Below, piece by piece: positions 51,486-59,280 of a stretch of DNA of 64,000 bases. The notes under the pieces were generated by a model that saw only the letters and a program-made list of their open reading frames with translations, ran no database searches and was not told the DNA's origin. The stretch covers positions 1 to 64,000 of the forward strand of contig CAYMRD010000011.1 in NCBI GenBank assembly GCA_964392775.1, in the 5' to 3' direction. This DNA is from UKL13-3 sp964392775 (lineage in GTDB: Bacteria > Bacteroidota > Bacteroidia > UKL13-3). Position 1 is the first letter of the stretch, and each line of letters starts with the position of its first letter. The translations under genes and the position numbers were made by a program.

Positions 51486-52145
51486 GTGATAAAATGGTGG
51501 AAATTAACAGGCGCGGTTTTGGTTTTATACGCCCTTGTTGCGGGGTTATTGCTTCCCGTTCCTGATTTAGCAATTTTACAGCAGAGCATCCGTAATTTAT
51601 TTTACCATGTACCGATGTGGTTTGGGATGATTCTGTTATTGCTGGCCTCTATGGTGTATTCCATCAAACACCTCTCCTCGGGCAACCGTGAGTTTGATTT
51701 GAAAGCCAGCATCTATGCACATACCGCCATTGTATTTGGGTTGATGGGTATTGTTACCGGCATGGTTTGGGCTAAAAATACCTGGGGGGCTTACTGGACC
51801 AACGACCCTAAACTCAACGGAGCAGCTATTGGCTTGTTGATGTATATGGCCTACTCGGTATTGCGCAACAGTATTGAAGACGAAGAAAAACGTGCCCGTG
51901 TTTCGGCTGTATACAATGTATTTTGTTTCCCGGTTTTTGTGGTCCTGATTTTTATACTGCCACGCCTTACCGATTCGTTGCATCCGGGCAATGGCGGGAA
52001 TCCGGGGTTTAACTCTTATGATTTGGACAGCCGTTTACGTATGGTATTTTATCCTGCCGTTTTGGGTTGGGCCCTGATGGGATTTTGGCTGGCCGATTTG
52101 CGCATCCGCCTTCGTAAACTTGAACTTAAAAAAGAAGAAGCTTAA
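51486..52145 (+). CDS. ccmC: Cytochrome c maturation heme-handling protein CcmC (CcsA family)
   Basis: 219 residues, six transmembrane helices. CcmC helps load heme onto CcmE at the periplasmic face. The heme-handling motif reads WGAYWTNDPKLNG, in the place of the usual WGxxWxWD; the last Trp is replaced by Asn. Conserved His residues flank it (FYHVPMWF, YAHTAIVFG), as expected for heme ligands. Start is GTG 51486, set by the promoter at 51474. First gene of the ccmC-D-E-F cluster; no ccmA/ccmB are in the window. Confidence 0.9.
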   Translation: MIKWWKLTGAVLVLYALVAGLLLPVPDLAILQQSIRNLFYHVPMWFGMILLLLASMVYSIKHLSSGNREFDLKASIYAHTAIVFGLMGIVTGMVWAKNTWGAYWTNDPKLNGAAIGLLMYMAYSVLRNSIEDEEKRARVSAVYNVFCFPVFVVLIFILPRLTDSLHPGNGGNPGFNSYDLDSRLRMVFYPAVLGWALMGFWLADLRIRLRKLELKKEEA

Positions 52146-52147
52146 AT

Positions 52148-52318
52148 ATGAAGAATATAACCTTAATGCTGTTGCAGCAGGTACATACCGCCCAAATGGC
52201 TGATGCAGCCCCATCGAACAAAATTGAAGTAGTGGTTGCCGTGATTGCGGTATTGTTTGTTGGGATTGTGGGTTACCTTATTGCAGTAGACCGCAGATTA
52301 AAAAAACTCGAAAAATAA
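52148..52318 (+). CDS. ccmD: CcmD family small membrane protein
   Basis: A 56-residue open frame (MKNITLMLLQ...RRLKKLEK) beginning 2 bp after the ccmC stop. One transmembrane helix (VVVAVIAVLFVGIVGYLIAV) and a basic C-terminal tail match the CcmD/Bacteroidota CcmD family protein, which stabilises the CcmC-CcmE complex. Position between ccmC and ccmE is the strongest evidence. Confidence 0.8.
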   Translation: MKNITLMLLQQVHTAQMADAAPSNKIEVVVAVIAVLFVGIVGYLIAVDRRLKKLEK

Positions 52319-52354
52319 AAACCGTGGCCATCGGCCATTTGTTCATTTAAATAC

Positions 52355-52741
52355 ATGAAAAAGTCATCAATCATTATTATTGTTTTAATTGCCGTTGCCA
52401 TTGGAGCCATTGTGAGTTCGTATGGTGATGCCAGTACGTATGAAACCTTTTCGGTAGCAGCCGAGCACCCGGGACGAGAATACCATATTGTGGGAACACT
52501 GGATAAAACCCGGGAGAAACATTATGATCCGCATGTGGATGCCAATCTGTTTACGTTTTACCTGACCGATGAAAGAGGTGAAACCCATAAAGTGATTTAC
52601 CGCGCCCCCGAACCTCAGGACTTTGAACGCTCGGAGAAAATTGTGATCATTGGAAAGATGGAAGGCGAAACCTTCGAAGCTTCAAAGATTCTATTGAAAT
52701 GCCCAAGCAAATACACCGATAACCAACAGGTGCATAGCTAA
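52355..52741 (+). CDS. ccmE: Cytochrome c maturation heme chaperone CcmE, CxxxY variant
   Basis: 128 residues. An N-terminal membrane anchor (SSIIIIVLIAVAIGAIV) is followed by an OB-fold periplasmic domain. The heme attachment motif, HxxxY in E. coli CcmE, reads CPSKY near the C-terminus (LLKCPSKYTDNQ). The Cys form is known from archaeal and some deltaproteobacterial CcmE and marks the System I* variant. It therefore probably carries heme through a Cys thioether. Between ccmD and ccmF (18-bp gap). Confidence 0.9.
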   Translation: MKKSSIIIIVLIAVAIGAIVSSYGDASTYETFSVAAEHPGREYHIVGTLDKTREKHYDPHVDANLFTFYLTDERGETHKVIYRAPEPQDFERSEKIVIIGKMEGETFEASKILLKCPSKYTDNQQVHS

Positions 52742-52759
52742 AGGCTTAAACCCATTTAC

Positions 52760-55171
52760 ATGAACGAAATTGTTTTTGAAGGCGAGCATTTGCTGGCCGG
52801 AAATTTAGGCCATCTGGCTGTTGTTGTTTCATTTGGAACGGCTATACTTTCAACCTTAGCATACTTCTTTGCGGTACGCAACCAGCAAGACAAAAGCTGG
52901 GAAAAGCTGGCCAACAGTGCTTTTTACGTGCATACGTTTGCCGTACTTAGCATTGTGGGGATTCTGTTTTACATCATTCACCAGCATTTATTCGAGTACC
53001 ATTATGCGTGGCAGCACTCTTCGCGCGAGTTGCCGGTGCAGTATATGATTTCGTGTTTTTGGGAAGGTCAGGAGGGAAGCTTCCTGCTCTGGATTTTTTG
53101 GCAGATGGTGATTGGCAATATCTTATTGCGCACCGCAGGCAACTGGAAAAATCCGGTGATGGCTGTGGTGATGCTTTCGCAAATAGCTTTAACATCAATG
53201 TTGATTGGTGTCAAAATTTTCGGATACAAATTGGGAAGCAGTCCGTTTGAGTTGCTGCGCACGGCTATGGGCAATGCACCTTTGTTTAAACGTCCTGATT
53301 ACCTCTCAAAAATTACCGATGGCAACGGACTCAATCCATTGCTGCAAAACTACTGGATGGTGATTCACCCGCCTACGTTATTTTTCGGATTTGCCACAAC
53401 CATTGTGCCTTTTGCGTTTGTAATTGCGGCATTGTGGAAACGCGATTATACCGGCTGGATGAAACAAGCTTTGCCCTGGGCTTTGGTGAGTGTAATGGTA
53501 TTGGGAACGGGAATTATCATGGGTGGTTTTTGGGCTTATGAGAGTTTGAGCTTTGGTGGTTACTGGGCATGGGATCCGGTTGAAAATGCATCCTTGATTC
53601 CTTGGTTGATTTTGATAGCCGGCATGCACGTATTGCTGATTTATAAACATACAGGCAACTCACTGGCAGTAGCCATGATATTATTGCTATCAACCTTTGT
53701 ATTGGTATTGTACGCTACCTTCCTTACCCGCAGCGGTATTTTGGGGAACTCATCGGTGCACTCGTTTACCGATTTGGGTATGAGTGGTCAACTACTGGTG
53801 TTTTTATTTTCTTTTATTATTCTCTCCATTGCGATGCTGGTTTGGCGCTGGAAAGAGTTGCCAACATCAGCCAAAGACGAAGAGATTTATACCCGCGAAT
53901 TCTGGATGTTTATCGGAAGTCTGGTATTGGTGATTTCGGCTTTCCAGATTGTATTGACCACCTCGATTCCGGTATTTAATAAAGTGCTTGGAACCAATTT
54001 GGCACCTCCTTCGGATGTGATCACGCATTACAATAAATGGCAAATGCCAATGGCTATCATTATTGCTTTGCTTACGGCTGCCGGACATATCATGAAGTAT
54101 AAGAAGAACACGGCTGATGCCATTCGTAAGATTGGTATCTGGGCTGCTGTTTCGATGGTGCTTGCTATTGTACTTATGTTTGTGTTTAAGCTTACCAACT
54201 GGTTTTACCTTGGATTGTTATTCGCAGCCATATTTGCCATCATAGGCAATGCAAGTTTGCTCAAGCCTTTATTTACGGGAAAAGCGCAATTGGCCGGAGC
54301 TTCGGTAGCGCATATTGGTTTTGGTATTTTATTGATTGGGGTATTGGTTTCATCGGCCAATAAAAAAGTGATCTCCATCAACCAAAGCGGGGAACAACTG
54401 AACCCTGAATTTGACAATCAGGCCAATATGGAGCATGTATTTCTCGAGAAGGGAAAAGCCCTCCGCATGGGCGATTACGAGATTGAATACAAACGTGATA
54501 CTGTTGAGTGGGTGAATAATTATTATCAGGTTCACTACAAAAAGATCAATCCGCAAACCAACGAAGTGGAGTATGAGTTTGATTTATATCCGAACGCGCA
54601 GATCAACCCTAAGATGGGATTGGTAGCCAATCCCGATACCAAACATTATATCTCACATGACGTATTTACTTATGTAAGTTCTGTGCCTAAAGAAAAAAGT
54701 GCCGGCAAGTATATCAACGAAAAAACGGTTGAAATGAAAGTGGGTGATACGGTTGTAACCAATAACGGATATGCTGTATTGAAGGTGATTGACTCCAACG
54801 TAAAAGATGGCAAGGTTGATATGAGCAATATGCAATTGCTGATTTCGGCAACACTCGAAGTGCATACCCTCGATAATGTATATGAAGCCACGCCAATGTA
54901 CGGGATTCAGCAAAGTCAGGTTGCGCAGTTCGAATCGGTATTGGATGAAGCACGTTTGCGTTTCCGTTTTACAGGCGTGAATCCATCCACCGGAACCATT
55001 ACCATTGTGGTGGATGAAAAGGATACTTCGGGTGATTTTATCATCATGAAAGCCATTCAGTTCCCGTGGATCAATCTGGTATGGGGTGGAACCATTATTA
55101 TGGTGATTGGATTTATGCTGGCCATTGCCAAAAGGTTGATGGATGTGAAAAGAAGCATTGTGAAAAGTTAA
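52760..55171 (+). CDS. ccmF: Heme lyase subunit CcmF (CcsA/CcmF family)
   Basis: 803 residues, longer than the usual 640-670. About 14-15 transmembrane helices include the heme-binding WWD motif GGYWAWDPVENASLIPW and conserved His segments (YHYAWQHSS, MVIHPPTLFFG, HSFTD). A large C-terminal periplasmic domain (about 550-775) and a final helix complete it. CcmF attaches heme from CcmE to apocytochrome c in the periplasm. No ccmH or ccmG lies here. An imperfect inverted repeat follows the stop. Confidence 0.94.
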   Translation: MNEIVFEGEHLLAGNLGHLAVVVSFGTAILSTLAYFFAVRNQQDKSWEKLANSAFYVHTFAVLSIVGILFYIIHQHLFEYHYAWQHSSRELPVQYMISCFWEGQEGSFLLWIFWQMVIGNILLRTAGNWKNPVMAVVMLSQIALTSMLIGVKIFGYKLGSSPFELLRTAMGNAPLFKRPDYLSKITDGNGLNPLLQNYWMVIHPPTLFFGFATTIVPFAFVIAALWKRDYTGWMKQALPWALVSVMVLGTGIIMGGFWAYESLSFGGYWAWDPVENASLIPWLILIAGMHVLLIYKHTGNSLAVAMILLLSTFVLVLYATFLTRSGILGNSSVHSFTDLGMSGQLLVFLFSFIILSIAMLVWRWKELPTSAKDEEIYTREFWMFIGSLVLVISAFQIVLTTSIPVFNKVLGTNLAPPSDVITHYNKWQMPMAIIIALLTAAGHIMKYKKNTADAIRKIGIWAAVSMVLAIVLMFVFKLTNWFYLGLLFAAIFAIIGNASLLKPLFTGKAQLAGASVAHIGFGILLIGVLVSSANKKVISINQSGEQLNPEFDNQANMEHVFLEKGKALRMGDYEIEYKRDTVEWVNNYYQVHYKKINPQTNEVEYEFDLYPNAQINPKMGLVANPDTKHYISHDVFTYVSSVPKEKSAGKYINEKTVEMKVGDTVVTNNGYAVLKVIDSNVKDGKVDMSNMQLLISATLEVHTLDNVYEATPMYGIQQSQVAQFESVLDEARLRFRFTGVNPSTGTITIVVDEKDTSGDFIIMKAIQFPWINLVWGGTIIMVIGFMLAIAKRLMDVKRSIVKS

Positions 55172-55296
55172 ACCGCAGCCTACACAGCGTTACACAACGA
55201 CAAAGATTCTGCTTCGCAGATGTCGGTGACGGAGCCAACCGCAAAAAGGAAAGGCACAAGAACACAAGGTTTACGCAACGAAACACTGCGGTTAAA
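55167..55296. repeat. Small element bounded by inverted GTTAAACCGCAG/CTGCGGTTAAA
   Basis: About 130 bp between ccmF and the next gene, with imperfect inverted ends and a run of AAAGATTCTGCTTCGCAGATGTCGGTGACGG-type sequence inside. It overlaps the ccmF stop codon. It may be an inserted miniature element; no coding capacity. Confidence 0.45.
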
Positions 55297-55320
55297 ATAT
55301 TGTTGACTCCAAACGGATAG

Positions 55321-55830
55321 TCATTTAAACTGCCATTCGGAGATGAACACACTGGCCATCGGTTCTTTCCAAACGATGGTGGCTGTTTTTCCTTTGGCAA
55401 TATAAAGAGGTTTATCTTCTGTCCAGTCGGTTTTCCCGATTTCGAAGGCCGATACCATTACCCAGACATCTTTTTTGAGGTTGTTGGTAATGGATAATGT
55501 TACGGATGTATGCATCACGCCACTGGCTTGTTGCGATAAATCAACAACAAAGTTGGGTTTGTGTATACTGTCGGCTTCAATACTGCGAATAGCCACAAGT
55601 TGTTTATTGCTGATAGTGGCTTCTAAAAACAATTGTTCACCTGTGTACAACTGCAATACATTATTGGCTCCTATATATGGAGTAGAGTCGAGATCCTGAC
55701 CATAATAGTGTGAACTGTCAATATACATGGCTTGCATATAAGCTTCACGGTAGGGTTTGTATACCTGAGAAAATCCCTGCACAGAGGTGGTACAAAGCAG
55801 GAGGAAAAATAAACAGCGGTGTATTTTCAT
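55321..55830 (-). CDS. Exported protein of unknown function
   Basis: 169 residues with signal peptide MKIHRCLFFLLLCTTSVQGFS. The mature part begins QVYKPYREAYMQAMYIDSSHYYGQDLDSTPYIGANNVLQLYTGEQLFLEA and is beta-rich, ending KEPMASVFISEWQFK. There is no lipobox and no sorting domain. Family not recognised. It is 3 bp from the DUF5808 gene and follows the DUF5686 gene on the same strand, so the three may form one operon. Confidence 0.65.
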   Translation of the reverse strand: MKIHRCLFFLLLCTTSVQGFSQVYKPYREAYMQAMYIDSSHYYGQDLDSTPYIGANNVLQLYTGEQLFLEATISNKQLVAIRSIEADSIHKPNFVVDLSQQASGVMHTSVTLSITNNLKKDVWVMVSAFEIGKTDWTEDKPLYIAKGKTATIVWKEPMASVFISEWQFK

Positions 55831-55833
55831 GAG

Positions 55834-56028
55834 TTAGTGAAGCACTGAAGTTAATCCCCAAATGGCCAAGACAATAAGAACATACACCAAAATCGAATAC
55901 GGATTTGCAAAGTTAATCGTCCACCCTAAGTTTTTGATTCGTTTGGGTGGAAAGATACGCTTGTCATTTTTGTTGAAGTAAAAAATACCCCATTTCCAGT
56001 TTGAAGGGTCTTGATGGTTATCACTCAT
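55834..56028 (-). CDS. DUF5808 domain-containing membrane protein
   Basis: The ATG at 56028 gives 64 residues: MSDNHQDPSNWKWGIFYFNKNDKRIFPPKRIKNLGWTINFANPYSILVYVLIVLAIWG. The W-WGIFYFNKxDxRIFPPKR and GWTINFANP pattern is that of DUF5808 (Bacteroidota), with one C-terminal transmembrane helix. Function unknown. The longer frame from 56106 lies inside the DUF5686 gene and is rejected. Confidence 0.8.
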   Translation of the reverse strand: MSDNHQDPSNWKWGIFYFNKNDKRIFPPKRIKNLGWTINFANPYSILVYVLIVLAIWGLTSVLH

Positions 56029-56047
56029 ATTAAAATCAAATATAGGG

Positions 56048-58573
56048 TTAAAACTGAAACACCAGTCCAACATTGATACCCCATTTACGTACATCCACAT
56101 TGTCACGGTAGGTTAAACGGTGCAACACACCTACGGTCACAAAACGTAAAATATTTTCAACACCATAACCAACCTCAATATATGGTTCTTTCTTAAACTG
56201 GTTGACAGGAGAGAACAAACGTCCCTGCTCATCCACAGGTGAAAATAAGTCGAGGTTTTGTTGTGAAAGACTGCCGTAAGCACCTTTAACGAGTGCAAAA
56301 TTTCTAAGTTTCCATTTGTTTAGAATGGGTACCCTGTTAAACAATAATCCTTCAAAATGTTGGGTATACCTAAACGAGTAATATTCATCCGAAGCAAACT
56401 CATACAGGTTCATCAAACTCATGTTTTGTTCGTTGTACAAAACGGTAGAGTTTCCGCGGGGCACATCCAGCAACGGATAGGGTAATGCACCGAAAATTTT
56501 TCCGGTGGTGATGCTCCAGTCGGCTGTTCCTAAGATACCGGTATTCATGTGGTGTTCGAGGTTTACCTGTATTTTATTAAATCCGAAGTCGCCATTTAAA
56601 ACACCTTTAAACGCCTGCGAATACAATAAAGTAATGGCAGGATAAGGAGAACGCTGCATCCGGATACGGTCGGCACCACGTTGAACCCAAATTTCCTTAA
56701 AGGCAAAACGAGCTTCAATGGTAGCCGAGGTATAGGTAAAATTGCTGCGGGCATTATCGGGCGAAGCCGGTTTGGTTGGGTCGGGTTTATACGCAAACAC
56801 AAATGTGCCTAAAGGTTGATAATACGTGTTTTGTGCAGTGGCACGAAACGTCCAATTGCGTTTGGGTTGTGTTAGAAACGAAAGTCGATAGTCGACAGCA
56901 TGATTGAGCCGGGCTTGTGGCGACAAAAAACTCAGGGTCGTAAACAGGTTGCTCATCGTGGTGCTGTGCAACTGGGTAGAGTTAGGGTCGTTGATGCCCA
57001 TAATTTCATAATCATCTTTGAATTGAACACCAATGGTCGTCCATTTTTTATGGTTCAATACCCTGTCAATCCCAGCGCCATATTTCCATTTCTCATCATA
57101 AAATCCGTATGCCACATAGGAGCGGATAAACCAGTTTTTTGAAAATTGATTATTGGTTCTAAACCCAACACGTACCCGCCAGTGTTCAACCTGATTGTAT
57201 CCTGCAAGCAAAATATTCGGGCCGAGGTCAAGCTTTCCGGCACGGTAATATCCTTCGGCAAATATCTGTATAACCTCAAGGTAAGTCTTCACCACGGGCA
57301 CATTTTTCACCGAATCAATCATGTTAATCATTTGTTTTTCGGTTACCGAAAAAGGTTCTGTTCTTACTTCATTCCAATACACACTGTCATGGTCGAGCAT
57401 GTCGGGAGCTCTTTCTACCACGGCATCAAAAAACGATACGGGTTTTGGCGAATTGATAGTAAAGTTGTTATTAGACCGGTACATCTTAGCCACAAATCCA
57501 CTGGCATCTTCCCCGGGTTGTGCCAGGTCGAGTATCAACCGAGTTTTAGATACCGCCCAAATACCATTGCCAACAGGTACCATCTCCTGCTGTATTTTGA
57601 GGCGGTCTAAAAAGTTGATATTGGCCGAAGGAGCCAGCTCAAGGTCCAACCGTTTTAGTGCATAGGAGGAATCAGCTATCCAAATCGTTCCTAAAAAACC
57701 AAGATCTTCTTCACGCCTGAGGTTAAGTTTTATTTTGTAACATTTTGTTCCCTCAATCTCAACCGAATCGGTGAGGGTATAGATATAAAAACTGCTTCCG
57801 CCATCGGCAATGGGCGATAAAAAATCTTTATTCAGAAAACGTACCCAGTTTTGGTTGAAGTTAAAATCGAGCAGGGTTGGCCCGATAATATCCAGCACAT
57901 AACTGCCTTGCTCAGCCAAAAATCCATTGATATCACTGGCTTTGATGACTTCTTTGGTTAAAAAAGGATTGTTCTTCCGGTAAAAACGAGAATAGGTTTC
58001 ACTCACAAAAATGGGCAGGATGTATTTGCCTTCATCGTTTTTAATTTGATTGGCGGTATCAAATAAACTTTTGATTGGTTTAAATACTTGTCTGTTTTTC
58101 ATCTTCTCCGAAATATTGTCCATCGAAGCATCAAACTTGGTGTATGCATCAAATTCAATATCGGTAAGGTTTTGCGGGCTGTTTCGGTATTTGTGCTCTG
58201 CCGCTCTTTTGATGATGCGCAAAGCAGGATTTTCTCCGGCTATAATCACAACCTCATCCATTACCCTGTTATCAGGCTCCAGTTCCACGTTTAAGATTTG
58301 TGTTTCACCTGCCTTAATATGCCGTGTAATGGGTCTGTACCCGATATAGCTGAATACAATACTGTCGGCAGGTGTATTGGTTTTAAGCTGATAGTTTCCC
58401 TCAAAATCACTGGTGGTTCCGATTTGTGTTCCTTTAAAGTGGATGCTCACAAATGGTAAGGATTCGGGTTTGCCTTTTTCGGTAATCCGTCCACGGATAA
58501 TAGTTGTTTGTGCGTTTGCAGTTGTAATGCAAACACAGCACAAAATACCGATCAGCAGAAGCCATTTGAACAT
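56048..58573 (-). CDS. DUF5686 family outer-membrane protein with carboxypeptidase-like domain
   Basis: The ATG at 58573 gives 841 residues with signal peptide MFKWLLLIGILCCVCITTANA. A carboxypeptidase D regulatory-like domain (IIRGRITEKGKPESLPFVSIHFKGTQIGTTSDFEGNYQL, about 25-105) is followed by the DUF5686 region and a predicted C-terminal beta-barrel ending in an aromatic residue (WGINVGLVFQF). The family is confined to Bacteroidota and is probably an outer-membrane protein of unknown cargo. Divergent from the ferredoxin-like gene. Confidence 0.88.
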   Translation of the reverse strand: MFKWLLLIGILCCVCITTANAQTTIIRGRITEKGKPESLPFVSIHFKGTQIGTTSDFEGNYQLKTNTPADSIVFSYIGYRPITRHIKAGETQILNVELEPDNRVMDEVVIIAGENPALRIIKRAAEHKYRNSPQNLTDIEFDAYTKFDASMDNISEKMKNRQVFKPIKSLFDTANQIKNDEGKYILPIFVSETYSRFYRKNNPFLTKEVIKASDINGFLAEQGSYVLDIIGPTLLDFNFNQNWVRFLNKDFLSPIADGGSSFYIYTLTDSVEIEGTKCYKIKLNLRREEDLGFLGTIWIADSSYALKRLDLELAPSANINFLDRLKIQQEMVPVGNGIWAVSKTRLILDLAQPGEDASGFVAKMYRSNNNFTINSPKPVSFFDAVVERAPDMLDHDSVYWNEVRTEPFSVTEKQMINMIDSVKNVPVVKTYLEVIQIFAEGYYRAGKLDLGPNILLAGYNQVEHWRVRVGFRTNNQFSKNWFIRSYVAYGFYDEKWKYGAGIDRVLNHKKWTTIGVQFKDDYEIMGINDPNSTQLHSTTMSNLFTTLSFLSPQARLNHAVDYRLSFLTQPKRNWTFRATAQNTYYQPLGTFVFAYKPDPTKPASPDNARSNFTYTSATIEARFAFKEIWVQRGADRIRMQRSPYPAITLLYSQAFKGVLNGDFGFNKIQVNLEHHMNTGILGTADWSITTGKIFGALPYPLLDVPRGNSTVLYNEQNMSLMNLYEFASDEYYSFRYTQHFEGLLFNRVPILNKWKLRNFALVKGAYGSLSQQNLDLFSPVDEQGRLFSPVNQFKKEPYIEVGYGVENILRFVTVGVLHRLTYRDNVDVRKWGINVGLVFQF

Positions 58574-58658
58574 AGCAGGGTTATTCACGAAGCAACCGCA
58601 AAATGCCGGAAAAAAATAAAAAAACAAACCCGGCAACAAGTGTGTGGTATAAGATTGA

Positions 58659-58666
58659 TAAGTTTG
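58659..58666 (+). promoter_or_regulatory. Promoter TAAGTTTG, 4 nt from the ferredoxin-like gene start (leaderless)
   Basis: Perfect TAnnTTTG followed by CGCC and the ATG at 58671. Confidence 0.6.
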
Positions 58667-58670
58667 CGCC

Positions 58671-58976
58671 ATGAGATTTGACAAACACATATTTATTTGT
58701 GCCAACCAAAAGGCAGAAGGGAAGGCTTGTTGCGGCCATGATCAGGGACTTCATTTAGTGGAACGATTCAGAGAGGTACTTGCCGAAAAAGGCTTAAAAG
58801 GAAAAGTGAGAGCGCAACGTTCGGGTTGTTTGGATGCCTGCACCAAAGGTCCCGCTTTGGTTATCTATCCCGAAGGAACCTATTATGGTAATGTGCAATT
58901 GACGGATGTGGAACGTATTGTCGACCAGCATATCATTGGCAATTCCATACTAGAAGAGTTGGAGCTGAAATACTAA
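58671..58976 (+). CDS. Thioredoxin-like 2Fe-2S ferredoxin domain protein
   Basis: 101 residues. Cys at 10 (FICANQK), 20-21 (GKACCGHDQG), 53 and 57 (SGCLDACTKGPALVIYPEGTYYGNV) give the Cx(9-10)C...Cx3C spacing of thioredoxin-like [2Fe-2S] ferredoxins (NuoE-related, CCGHDQG subtype). It is a small electron carrier in the cytoplasm with unknown partner. The 304 bp downstream (58977-59280) hold family 3 repeat arms and no gene. Confidence 0.88.
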   Translation: MRFDKHIFICANQKAEGKACCGHDQGLHLVERFREVLAEKGLKGKVRAQRSGCLDACTKGPALVIYPEGTYYGNVQLTDVERIVDQHIIGNSILEELELKY

Positions 58977-59032
58977 ATGGTTTGTGATGTGTGAATTAGG
59001 ATTTGTGATGTTTGATTTGGGAAAAACAGACG

Positions 59033-59219
59033 ACACCATTTCGTGTCTTTCTTCCTCATTAAAATTTGTGGCCTTCGTGTACAAGTCTAATACTCTTTTT
59101 TTTGTACACGGACACTAAAAGGAAGAAAGATGAAAGACTACGAATAAAGTTCTAATTGACAGACGACCATGCTTCGTGCCTTTCTTCCTCATTAAAATTT
59201 GTGGCCTTCGTGTACAAGA
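59033..59219. repeat. Dispersed palindromic element, family 3 (three arms)
   Basis: Two direct copies of CGTG(T/C)CTTTCTTCCTCATTAAAATTTGTGGCCTTCGTGTACAAG at 59041-59086 and 59177-59219 flank an inverted arm (59098-59150) with TTTTTGTACACG and AAAAGGAAGAAAGATGAAAGACTACGAA. The arms match the element at 34477. A nested duplication of a palindromic element is the simplest reading. uvrC starts 62 bp later. Confidence 0.8.
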
Positions 59220-59280
59220 TCATCATTAACATCCTCCACAATTCCCAAACTACATAATCAACAAATACGTATTTTGCGGC

